A stretch of 64,000 nt of DNA from positions 62,001-126,000 of the forward strand of contig NZ_JSWE01000092.1 of NCBI RefSeq assembly GCF_000815465.1, read 5' to 3'. The position numbers were made by a program, and so were the translations under genes. The stretch comes from Candidatus Jidaibacter acanthamoeba (GTDB lineage Bacteria > Pseudomonadota > Alphaproteobacteria > Rickettsiales > Midichloriaceae). Below are positions 1 through 7,795 of the stretch, one piece after another; positions within the stretch are counted from its first letter, which is position 1; every line of letters starts with the position of its first letter. Below the pieces are notes generated by a model, which saw only the letters and a list, made by a program, of their open reading frames with translations, had not been told where the DNA came from and made no database searches.

Positions 1-381
1 AACTTTTCTGAATTCCACCTGCTTATCAAGGTGACGGACTAATAAATTTTTAACTTCTTCAACTTCCTGTTTCTGTTCCGCGTTATCTTTAGGTTGGATC
101 CTAATCAAAATTGTATCCGCTTGGCCTAAATTTTGTAAAGTTGCACCTTTGTAGCCCGCATTGCTTAATAAATCTCTAAGGTCTTTCAGCTCGACTTCTT
201 TTGAGGTTTTTATTTCAAATATTATTCCACCTGTGAAATCAATACCAAGGTTCAAACCTTTTACAAAAAAAAGCACACATATTATAAGTGTTAACACCAA
301 ACTGAATACAAATGCTATTGATTTTTTACCAATAAAATCAATCTGTGTACCGGCAGGTATTAATGTAATCGGGAACTTCAT
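1..381 (-). CDS. secF: Protein translocase subunit SecF, N-terminal part (gene runs off the window)
   Basis: SecF is the inner-membrane partner of SecD. The complex uses the proton gradient to help pull secreted proteins through SecYEG. The reading frame starts at an ATG read on the minus strand at 381 and stays open for 127 codons to base 1. It opens with a short cytosolic stretch (MKFPITLIPAGTQIDFIGK), then a hydrophobic segment of about 20 residues, then GLNLGIDFTGGIIFEI, the D1/D2 signature of SecD/SecF proteins. The rest of the visible part is the first periplasmic domain. The single N-terminal membrane segment with a short preceding tail fits SecF better than the longer SecD. The remaining membrane segments lie outside the window. 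Confidence 0.9.
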   Translation of the reverse strand, partial: MKFPITLIPAGTQIDFIGKKSIAFVFSLVLTLIICVLFFVKGLNLGIDFTGGIIFEIKTSKEVELKDLRDLLSNAGYKGATLQNLGQADTILIRIQPKDNAEQKQEVEEVKNLLVRHLDKQVEFRKV

Positions 382-503
382 CTTTACCAAAATAAAAAAT
401 AAAGCCTGATTATATAAAAAAGATTATATATTTCAATAAAATTTATCGAGAATTTTTATCTACTGATTTTAAAAGGTGTTAAATTTGTGCTTTGCAGCTT
501 ATT

Positions 504-812
504 TTAATTATCTTTTACTTCAAAAGGTAAATTATGCAAATTTGATGAGTATATGCTATCTAAAGCAAATTCCAGTTTATTTCTTTCTTTGTAAATTTCA
601 TACCAAACTCCGTATGTCAAAGGTTTAGGTATTTCCTTATCAAGGTTGCTCCTGCTCGCTATCGAATTAGTTGCGCTGCCTGAAGTGCTCAGTTTTTTTT
701 GTTTAAAGTAACCGGTTATAGAAAATAATGATAACCAAAACCCTTTTAAAGAGAGCAGGCTAAATTTAGACGGTGTAGTTTCTAAATTAGTGAATAAAGT
801 AACTGTTGCCAT
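504..812 (-). CDS. Hypothetical protein, about 102 residues
   Basis: I do not recognise this protein. The frame is open back to a TTG at 851, but an ATG at 812 (MATVTLF...) has a GAGGAA ribosome-binding sequence about 7 bases upstream and is the more likely start. The product is soluble-looking, with a mildly hydrophobic stretch around residues 20-35 and many Ser/Asn/Lys residues; no cysteine or catalytic motif stands out. It lies between secF and the DUF2066 gene on the same strand, about 100 bases from each. It may be a small lineage-specific gene or chance coding. Confidence 0.4.
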   Translation of the reverse strand: MATVTLFTNLETTPSKFSLLSLKGFWLSLFSITGYFKQKKLSTSGSATNSIASRSNLDKEIPKPLTYGVWYEIYKERNKLEFALDSIYSSNLHNLPFEVKDN

Positions 813-917
813 TTTATTCCTCATGCTTGATTTATTCTTGCAGGTTAACAATTAAAAGTTAACAAATGGTTAACGAATCACTAAGAGGAAAAAAAAATTT
901 ATTTAACGGGCGAAACT

Positions 918-2048
918 TTAACGACTGACTAAATGAATCTGCCCTTCTGTTTTTTTAAGTGCATAGCCTTTATATAATAATTCATTGGAAAATATAGCGG
1001 GAGGTAATGTATAAATAATTTCAATTTCAGCTTCGGTTGCGCTTTTGCTTAAAAGCTTTATCTGTAGTATTTCTTTGATCTCTTCTAAATCTTTTTTAAT
1101 TTTCATCCACCGGGCAGGCTTGTTATATTTAACTATGAGTTTTGAAGAGTAGTATCGTTCATTATCAAATACTCTTTCACCTTTCCAATCGGCATCAATT
1201 TTAATAGTAAGCTCATGTGCCACACGCTTATAAAATTCTTTTTCGCTCTCATCTTTATTTCGTAAAAGCGAAGTATATCTATAATAATTATTGGTAGGAT
1301 TCAAAAACCTTATGGTGATATCGAGTTTATTATCAAGTTCGGTGCTGAATATCGCAATCAAGCTTTCCGATTCATAGTCATCAAGTATCGAAGTATATTT
1401 TTCAAGAGGTGCCGACATTATTTCCTTGGGATTAATCGTGCCTATATCAATCAAATCTCCTTCGCTTAAAATATAATTCATTAAGCCTACTTTCAGCGAA
1501 GTTTCCTCCCAGGCATTTCTCCAATCATCGTTACTCCATATAGTGACATTACCGTCCTTGCTATGTAAAATCGGTATCAATAAAGCATTTTGTGCAGTTC
1601 TACCGACGTATTTTATCCCCGATGAATTTAAAAGGTTGCGGATTTTTTTATGGTTAAATTTATAAGTAATAGTTGCTTTATAGGAATGAGAAGTCATTCT
1701 TTCAGATTCAATTTCTGTGTAGTTAACAAAATCATAAGCATTGGTTCGATTAATTATGGAGCTGCTTTTATGGCGTTCATCAAATACTATAATATTATTC
1801 AGCAATTGATCCAAAGCTTCAATGCTTCCCGCTCTAAGTGCTTTATCGGTCGCTTCCTCTAAAGTTTCTCCTTCTGCATAAATATTAATATTTTTCACGG
1901 TAAAAATTTTTTGATCGCTGTGCTCTTCTTTCTCCTCGGAATATGTAATTTGTGCTAAAAATATAAAAAGAAGAGTAAAAGCAAGCCTGATAAGAACTGC
2001 GCCTATATTTTGCTTGTGGTTGGAATTATTTAACAATAGTATGTTCAT
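918..2048 (-). CDS. DUF2066 domain-containing exported protein
   Basis: This is an exported protein of unknown function. After a signal-peptide-like segment (hydrophobic run ending near FLAQITYS, then EEKEEH) comes a region typical of the DUF2066 family: FTVKNINIYAEGETLEEATDKA followed by a helix with ALDQLL. The family occurs in alpha- and gammaproteobacteria and its role is not established. The frame is open to a TTG at 2078, but the ATG at 2048 gives a normal signal peptide and is preferred. The alternative start would overlap the divergent yciB start by 6 bases, so the two genes share a very short divergent promoter region. No lipobox is visible, so the mature protein is probably periplasmic. 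Confidence 0.65.
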   Translation of the reverse strand: MNILLLNNSNHKQNIGAVLIRLAFTLLFIFLAQITYSEEKEEHSDQKIFTVKNINIYAEGETLEEATDKALRAGSIEALDQLLNNIIVFDERHKSSSIINRTNAYDFVNYTEIESERMTSHSYKATITYKFNHKKIRNLLNSSGIKYVGRTAQNALLIPILHSKDGNVTIWSNDDWRNAWEETSLKVGLMNYILSEGDLIDIGTINPKEIMSAPLEKYTSILDDYESESLIAIFSTELDNKLDITIRFLNPTNNYYRYTSLLRNKDESEKEFYKRVAHELTIKIDADWKGERVFDNERYYSSKLIVKYNKPARWMKIKKDLEEIKEILQIKLLSKSATEAEIEIIYTLPPAIFSNELLYKGYALKKTEGQIHLVSR

Positions 2049-2072
2049 AAAGTTTCTTATAAAATTATAAAA

Positions 2073-2618
2073 ATGCAAAAACTAATTGAAAAGTTATGTG
2101 ATTTTCTTCCTCTGCTTGTATTCATAATAGCTTATTACAAGAGTGATATTATAACTGCCACTACTTGCTTAATCATTGCTTCCCTTCTTTCTCTCTCAGT
2201 TATTTATATTATAAAGCGCAAGCTACCTAAGGTTATGGTTTTTTCTAATATTATTCTCATAATTTTCGGCGGAATCACAGTCTTTAGCGGAGACTCCACT
2301 TTCATTAAAATTAAGCCTACAATATTATATTTAATCTTTGCTTCAATACTTATATATGATCTTATCGCAAAAAAAGCTTTATTAAAACATTTGTTTGGCC
2401 AAGCATTTGAGTTAGATGATAAAACTTATCTTAATTTATCAAAACAATGGCTGGTTTTCTTTATTACCTGTGCGGTTTTAAATGAAGTAATCTGGAGAAA
2501 TTTCTCTGAAAGAACTTGGGTTTCTTTTAAAACTTTCGGGGTGTTGGGTTTAACTTTTGTCTTTACCTTTTTGCAGGTTGTTGCTTTGCAAAAGAAAAGT
2601 AAAACTAACATCAAGTAA
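2073..2618 (+). CDS. yciB: Septation protein A / inner membrane-spanning protein YciB
   Basis: YciB (IspZ) is a small integral inner-membrane protein linked to cell-envelope integrity and, in enterobacteria, to septation and synthesis of the cell wall. The 181-residue length matches the family. The protein has about five hydrophobic segments and the family's conserved late motif, seen here as WLVFFITCAVLNEVIWR followed by W..FK.FG. It is divergent from the DUF2066 gene. Its last 69 bases overlap the 3' end of the convergent PEP carboxylase gene, an unusually long convergent overlap. Confidence 0.85.
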   Translation: MQKLIEKLCDFLPLLVFIIAYYKSDIITATTCLIIASLLSLSVIYIIKRKLPKVMVFSNIILIIFGGITVFSGDSTFIKIKPTILYLIFASILIYDLIAKKALLKHLFGQAFELDDKTYLNLSKQWLVFFITCAVLNEVIWRNFSERTWVSFKTFGVLGLTFVFTFLQVVALQKKSKTNIK

Positions 2619-5099
2619 AGAATAGGGAGGGGTGCGATATTCGGTAAACCCGCAATATGCCGCGCCGAAAAGGTTAGTAATAAGTTCCAGGTATTTTTCT
2701 TCGGTTAAATCGGAAGGAAAAAGTTCCCTAATTGTTTTTGGATGATAGTTTACGGATTTATATACTAAATGCTTACAGGCAAAGCTGATGAAATGCTTAA
2801 TTGGGTTTGCATAATCTTTTTTAGATGATAACTCACTCACTACTTGGATGGGTAGTTTTAAATTCAATTTATTTATAGTATTCATTAAAGAATTATATTT
2901 CTGCTCAATTGTTAAGAAGAATTTATTATCAACCTCAGCAGGAAAAAACTGCCTAGCTAAATCTAAATCGATAAGTTCTATTCCGATTAGTGATTTTAAT
3001 AATAAGTCATAAACTACCGGTGAAGCGGTTAATAAGTTATTAAGTTTACTCGGCTCGGTTGCATTTAAAAATTCCTCTAAACCATACCATAAATTAAAGT
3101 TTAAAAATGTTCCTTCAATGGTGTTCACTTGAGAAATCGCTCTAATTCCTGATAATACTTCCCCGCTCGGATAAAACTTTGGGGTGAGCCATGGCTTGAA
3201 AGCCGCACTTTTACTATCCTCAGTTTTTCTGGAGCTAGGTCTGGAACTGAAATTGTTAGTTTTAACAAACAACCAATAAGGTGAAGCCGAAGATAAATAA
3301 TTTTCAAGTGAGCTTAAATTATCTCCTTCTTTAAAAAGATCCTTAAAGGAAATAACCGAAGATTCGGCTAATTTAGTGACCTCAGGAAGAAAAGTATCTT
3401 CAATTTTGTGTAATTTAAAATTTAGTGTATGGAAGAAATATATTAAGGTGTTATCTACCGTATTAAATAAGTAACGTTTTTGATTACCCTGAATGGTTTG
3501 CTCGCTTTCAAAAATAGTTGGCCCGCCTCTGGATAAATCAAGCCCGTTGCCATGAAATATAGAAAGTTCCAAGTTTTGTTTTTCAAAATGCTTTTTAATA
3601 TCCGTGGTAACTTTTTCAATTAACGGAAGGATAAAAATCCCTGCTTCTTTTTCCGAATCACTATATCCCAGCATTATCTTTATCGGCTTATTTCCCTGTA
3701 TGTCTTGATAATGGCTGTTGTTTAAACAAGCTTGCATGATAGAGCGTGCATTAGTTATAGCCTCTATAGTTTCAAATAGAGGAACTATGGTCGGGTTCAC
3801 TTTAAATATTCTGCATAGTGCAGCCGGGTTTAATATATCTGATATATTTTGGGTATCAGATATGATTAAGTTAGAAAAGATACGCGGAAATTTAGCAATC
3901 GCCTCAATTCTTAGGAATTCAGTTTGAATTAACGGGTAATCCTTCAGAAACTTATTTTCTTTAAAGGCTTTAAATAAAGTTTCTTTGAGTGAGCTATCTT
4001 GAATAATATCCGTATAGGTTATAGGTTTTTTAAAAAACTTAGAAATTTGCAGGTAAACCTCATCGTAAACTCTAGCATTTTGTCTTACATCTATTAAAGC
4101 AAGGTGGAAACCGAAAGTAGTCAGCTGCATGCTAAAGTTTTCCAACATTGTTCTGATATTAGGATATTGCTTCAGAGCCGCTTCATTTTTAAGCATAATA
4201 TTATTAAAGAATGCTATAAAGCTTTTATAGTTTTCTTCTATATTTTTAATATCGCCGTGATATTGCACTAAAAGCAGCCTTAGCTGCATGATATTTTTAT
4301 ATAATCCGAAGTCAGGAATATCTTTTAGGATTAATTGATTTAATACCTTTATATGCCAAGCAATAACTGCCTTTGATTGTGCTTCAACTGCGTTTATCAT
4401 AGTGAGAGCGGTAATATTCGGATTACCGTCGGCATCTCCGCCCGTCCAGCTTCTCGGTCTCATGAAATTATGTTTTTTAATTGTTTTTATGTCACTACTT
4501 GAAAATGTCTCAACTATTCTATTAATAAGTATAGGCAGGGCTTGATATAACTTATAAAAATACTCTAAATTATCTTTCACTTCATCTTCAACTGAAAGCT
4601 TGCATTTCGGTGTGAGCGGAGTTTGTATCAGCTCCAGCAAAAGAGCAGCCACAAACTTATCATCAAAAGAAGCCGAATTTTCTTCCAGGTAAATATGCAG
4701 TTTAGAGACTTTATATAACATTTCATGAGAAAGCGGCTCAGTCGGATGTGCAGTCAGCACCGGATCAAAGGTTATACCGGTTAGCTTTTTTAATAATGTA
4801 GTACTATCAATATTATCTTTATTTATGATGAAATTATCATATTTTTTTTTATACTCTGCAACAAACTCCAGGTTATTAATTAGGTTATTTAACAGCAGTT
4901 TAATTGTCGTGTATTGAATAAATTGTTGTAAGCATATTATTGCTTCCGTATTTGTCGTATTCTTAAGAAAGAAGGTATCTTTATCTTTTGAGCAATTAAA
5001 CTCTTCTTCGAGCTTAAGCAAGGTTGGGTAATATGTGCTGATTACTTTTTGAAGTGTAGAAAACAATAAGTTTTTAAGATTGTATTTATTAGTACTCAT
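2550..5099 (-). CDS. ppc: Phosphoenolpyruvate carboxylase, divergent and possibly impaired
   Basis: PEP carboxylase makes oxaloacetate from PEP and bicarbonate to refill the TCA cycle. The family signatures are present in order: VLTAHPTEP (His near residue 118), PRSWTGGDADGNPNIT (about 214-229), FGFHLALIDVRQ, GYSDSEKEAG and FHGNGLDLSRGG. Several normally invariant positions differ. GGDRDGNP is GGDADGNP; FHGRGG...GRGG has Asn in place of the first catalytic Arg; the FRxTxQGE region reads TIQGNQKRY. The C-terminus lacks the usual (R/Q)NTG end and finishes in a Lys-rich tail where the frame overlaps yciB. At 849 residues it is close to the family's usual 870-950. The fold assignment is sure; whether it is active is doubtful. 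Confidence 0.88.
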   Translation of the reverse strand: MSTNKYNLKNLLFSTLQKVISTYYPTLLKLEEEFNCSKDKDTFFLKNTTNTEAIICLQQFIQYTTIKLLLNNLINNLEFVAEYKKKYDNFIINKDNIDSTTLLKKLTGITFDPVLTAHPTEPLSHEMLYKVSKLHIYLEENSASFDDKFVAALLLELIQTPLTPKCKLSVEDEVKDNLEYFYKLYQALPILINRIVETFSSSDIKTIKKHNFMRPRSWTGGDADGNPNITALTMINAVEAQSKAVIAWHIKVLNQLILKDIPDFGLYKNIMQLRLLLVQYHGDIKNIEENYKSFIAFFNNIMLKNEAALKQYPNIRTMLENFSMQLTTFGFHLALIDVRQNARVYDEVYLQISKFFKKPITYTDIIQDSSLKETLFKAFKENKFLKDYPLIQTEFLRIEAIAKFPRIFSNLIISDTQNISDILNPAALCRIFKVNPTIVPLFETIEAITNARSIMQACLNNSHYQDIQGNKPIKIMLGYSDSEKEAGIFILPLIEKVTTDIKKHFEKQNLELSIFHGNGLDLSRGGPTIFESEQTIQGNQKRYLFNTVDNTLIYFFHTLNFKLHKIEDTFLPEVTKLAESSVISFKDLFKEGDNLSSLENYLSSASPYWLFVKTNNFSSRPSSRKTEDSKSAAFKPWLTPKFYPSGEVLSGIRAISQVNTIEGTFLNFNLWYGLEEFLNATEPSKLNNLLTASPVVYDLLLKSLIGIELIDLDLARQFFPAEVDNKFFLTIEQKYNSLMNTINKLNLKLPIQVVSELSSKKDYANPIKHFISFACKHLVYKSVNYHPKTIRELFPSDLTEEKYLELITNLFGAAYCGFTEYRTPPYSLLDVSFTFLLQSNNLQKGKDKS

Positions 5100-5231
5100 T
5101 TAACTTTTCGGTTCTGTATAAGTGTTAATTTATATGAGTATAAATCAAATAGTTAGTGTGTTATATAAAAAAATGTTTTAACTTAATATTTATAGAATTT
5201 CAATATGTTAAAGACCAATAGGGGAGGAGAA

Positions 5232-7001
5232 ATGAATACCAACTACGATTCTCATAAACTATCCGAGAATTTAATACATGCATTCATGGCTTACCAAAAT
5301 GCTTTTAGTGAAATGGCGGCAAATATGGCCGATAAAATGAAAGCTGTGGAGCCGGATCCATTTAATTTATCCGATGCAACACGCAAGGCTATGCAAGAGA
5401 TATATGTTCATCCGGAAAAGATGTTTGAACATAGCTTGGAGCTATATAAAGATTACTTAAAGCTTATGACTAATGTAGCGCAGAAGGCTGCGGGTAAAGA
5501 GATCGAACCTGAGTTTAAGGCCGAAGGTAAAGATAATCGGTTCATCGATGAAGCATGGGAGAATAACCCGTTCTTTAACTTTATTAAGCAAGCTTATTAC
5601 CTGAATTCCGCTTGGGTAAAAGATGTAATGAAAGAATGCCACAATCTTGATAAAAAAGAAATTCATAAACTTGATTTTTTCATTAAGCAATTTATTGATG
5701 CAATGGCACCGACTAACTTTCCTCACCTTAATCCGCAGGTGATTAAAGAAACTTTGGAAACAAACGGGGAAAATATTGCCAAGGGAGCTGAAAATTTCTT
5801 AAAAGATGCGATAAGAAGCAAAGGTAATTTTTCAATTGCTACCACTGATTTTAAAGCTTTTAAAGTAGGTGAAAACTTAGCGATTACCGAAGGAAAGGTG
5901 GTATATCAAAATGACTTGATGCAGCTGATTCAATATGCACCAACAACTGATAAGGTAAAAAAAGTTCCTTTAATCATGATGCCTGCATGGATTAATAAAT
6001 ATTATATTCTGGATCTTAAGCCGCAAAATTCTTTTGTAAAATGGATTGTAGATAAGGGCTATACCGTATTTATGATTTCTTGGAATAACCCGGATGAAAA
6101 CTTCAAAAGTAAGAATTTTGAAGATTACATGAAAGAAGGCCCACTTGCTGCGCTTAAAGTTGTGCAGGAAATAACCGAAGAAAAAGAAGTAAATTTCTTA
6201 GGCTATTGTCTAGGGGGTACATTACTTGCCTGTACTTTAGCTTACCTAAAAAGTAAGAAAGTTAATAATATTAAGTCTGCAACCTTTTTAACTACGCTGA
6301 TTGATTTTGAGGAATGTGGTGATTTAGGCGTATTCATTGATGAAGAGCAACTTTCCATGCTTGAAAACAGGATGGATAAGAGAGGTTACCTTGACGGTTC
6401 CGAAATGGCGCAAACTTTCAGTATGCTAAGAGCTAATGACATGATTTGGTCGTTTTATGTAAATAACTACTTGCTTGGAAAAGAACCGTTTCCGTTTGAT
6501 ATTTTATACTGGAATGCCGATCCGACCAGGCTTCCATCTGAAATGCATTCATTCTATTTAAGAAATATGTATCAAGATAATGCACTAATAAAGCCAAACG
6601 GTATATCACTCTGCGGCCAAGGTATTGATTTAAGCAAAATTGATCTGCCTACCTATGTGCTTTCAACTCGTGAAGATCATATCGCACCATGGAAGGCTAC
6701 CTATAAAGCAACTTCAACCTATAAAGGTGATGTAAGATTTGTGCTCAGTGCATCAGGACATGTGGCGGGAGTTGTCAATCATCCGAGCAAAAATAAATAT
6801 AATCACTGGGTGAATGAAAAGTATGATGCAAACCCTGATACTTGGTTTAATAATGCTAAGGAAGTGGCGGGTTCTTGGTGGCTTGATTGGGACAAATGGC
6901 TGGAGCCTAAATCGGGAGAATTAGTTGAACCCCGTAAAATTAATGCTAAAGCTGCTATTGAGGCTGCTCCCGGTTCCTATGTTAAAAAACAGATTGTTTA
7001 G
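5232..7001 (+). CDS. phaC: Class I poly(3-hydroxyalkanoate) synthase
   Basis: PhaC polymerises (R)-3-hydroxyacyl-CoA into PHA granules, a carbon store. The lipase-like box is GYCLGG with Cys326 as the expected nucleophile. Asp482 (REDHIAPW) and His510 (SGHVAGVVNHP) complete the triad. The 589-residue length and the PAWINKYYILDL and SWWLDWDKWL motifs fit class I. The start is the ATG at 5232, preceded by a strong GGGGAGGAG ribosome-binding site, rather than the in-frame ATG at 5205. No phaA, phaB or phasin gene is seen nearby. A good intrinsic terminator follows about 30 bases after the stop. Confidence 0.95.
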   Translation: MNTNYDSHKLSENLIHAFMAYQNAFSEMAANMADKMKAVEPDPFNLSDATRKAMQEIYVHPEKMFEHSLELYKDYLKLMTNVAQKAAGKEIEPEFKAEGKDNRFIDEAWENNPFFNFIKQAYYLNSAWVKDVMKECHNLDKKEIHKLDFFIKQFIDAMAPTNFPHLNPQVIKETLETNGENIAKGAENFLKDAIRSKGNFSIATTDFKAFKVGENLAITEGKVVYQNDLMQLIQYAPTTDKVKKVPLIMMPAWINKYYILDLKPQNSFVKWIVDKGYTVFMISWNNPDENFKSKNFEDYMKEGPLAALKVVQEITEEKEVNFLGYCLGGTLLACTLAYLKSKKVNNIKSATFLTTLIDFEECGDLGVFIDEEQLSMLENRMDKRGYLDGSEMAQTFSMLRANDMIWSFYVNNYLLGKEPFPFDILYWNADPTRLPSEMHSFYLRNMYQDNALIKPNGISLCGQGIDLSKIDLPTYVLSTREDHIAPWKATYKATSTYKGDVRFVLSASGHVAGVVNHPSKNKYNHWVNEKYDANPDTWFNNAKEVAGSWWLDWDKWLEPKSGELVEPRKINAKAAIEAAPGSYVKKQIV

Positions 7002-7028
7002 ATATTAAGTTAAATTAATAGTTTTGAA

Positions 7029-7064
7029 AAGCGCGCCCTAATTTACTTTAGGCGCGTTTTTTTA
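7029..7064 (+). terminator. Rho-independent terminator after phaC
   Basis: A GC-rich inverted repeat (GCGCGCCCTAA / TTAGGCGCG, one bulged base) is followed directly by a run of seven T. It sits about 30 bases after the phaC stop, so it most likely ends the phaC transcript. Confidence 0.85.
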
Positions 7065-7072
7065 TATTATGT

Positions 7073-7150
7073 TTACCCTTCTGCTTTTGAAGTTCTAGCC
7101 GGAGGTAAGCCGAATTTATTTTCTCTATTAATGTCGGAAAAGATAGTTAA
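7073..7150 (-). pseudogene. Possible remnant of a second DUF805 C-terminus
   Basis: On the minus strand, right after the DUF805 gene and one base out of its frame, about 25 codons read ...NRENKFGLPPARTSKAEG and then stop. The NKFG.PP pattern resembles the GDNKFGARPDKATK end of the DUF805 domain in the neighbouring gene. This suggests the debris of a tandem DUF805 copy. The stretch is short and a stop lies just upstream in this frame, so chance is possible. Confidence 0.25.
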
Positions 7151-7560
7151 GCTATGTATCTATAATATGTATACTTCCCTATAACATATAATATAAATAA
7201 AAGTATAATAAATAACGGTATTACAGCGATAATATATTCCGTTTTTGTAGCTTTATCAGGACGTGCACCAAATTTATTATCCCCCTTAGTCCCGTCGGTT
7301 AAAAAAAGTGCTAGTTCAAAGAAAGCTTGTACACCGGGGATAAAAGACAGTAATACCCACCCACCTTTAGAATTTAAATCATGTAGCCTTTTTATTCTTA
7401 ATATAATCATATTAATAAACCCAATACAACAAGGGATACCAAAAGCAGCTAAAGCAACATATGAATTAGCATCTTTAAATTTTTTTATAACACCAGGAAA
7501 GATAATACTTAAACCGTACATGATGGCTATTAAACTGAAAAATACAGCGATTACAATCAA
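7147..7560 (-). CDS. DUF805 family small membrane protein
   Basis: DUF805 proteins are small integral membrane proteins of unknown function. This one shows two N-terminal membrane helices, then LRIKRLHDLNSKGGW (the conserved RxHDxxxSGWW-type loop), another hydrophobic segment, DGTKGDNKFGARP and a final membrane helix. The first usable start is a TTG at 7560. However, the frame is open upstream to 7642 and encodes RINRIRYFAR, which looks like the usual DUF805 beginning, with no ATG, GTG or TTG before it. Either the true start is an unusual codon (ATT or ATA near 7600) or the gene has lost its 5' end. Confidence 0.7.
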   Translation of the reverse strand: MIVIAVFFSLIAIMYGLSIIFPGVIKKFKDANSYVALAAFGIPCCIGFINMIILRIKRLHDLNSKGGWVLLSFIPGVQAFFELALFLTDGTKGDNKFGARPDKATKTEYIIAVIPLFIILLFILYVIGKYTYYRYIA

Positions 7561-7795
7561 TAAATTTAACCCGGTTCTAGCAAAATATCTAATTCTATTT
7601 ATCCTTGAAGGAATATTAAAAAAAATAATTTTTTCAAATAATTAGTTTAATTTTCTTGTTATGTTAGTCATAAGTTATAATCATATTTAAAACTTGCCTA
7701 TTATATATCTTTATTTAAAAAATACCAAATAGTTTTTTAAATGTCGACTATTATGAAATGTTTTTCAAGAAAATCAAGAAATCATTAACAAATTT

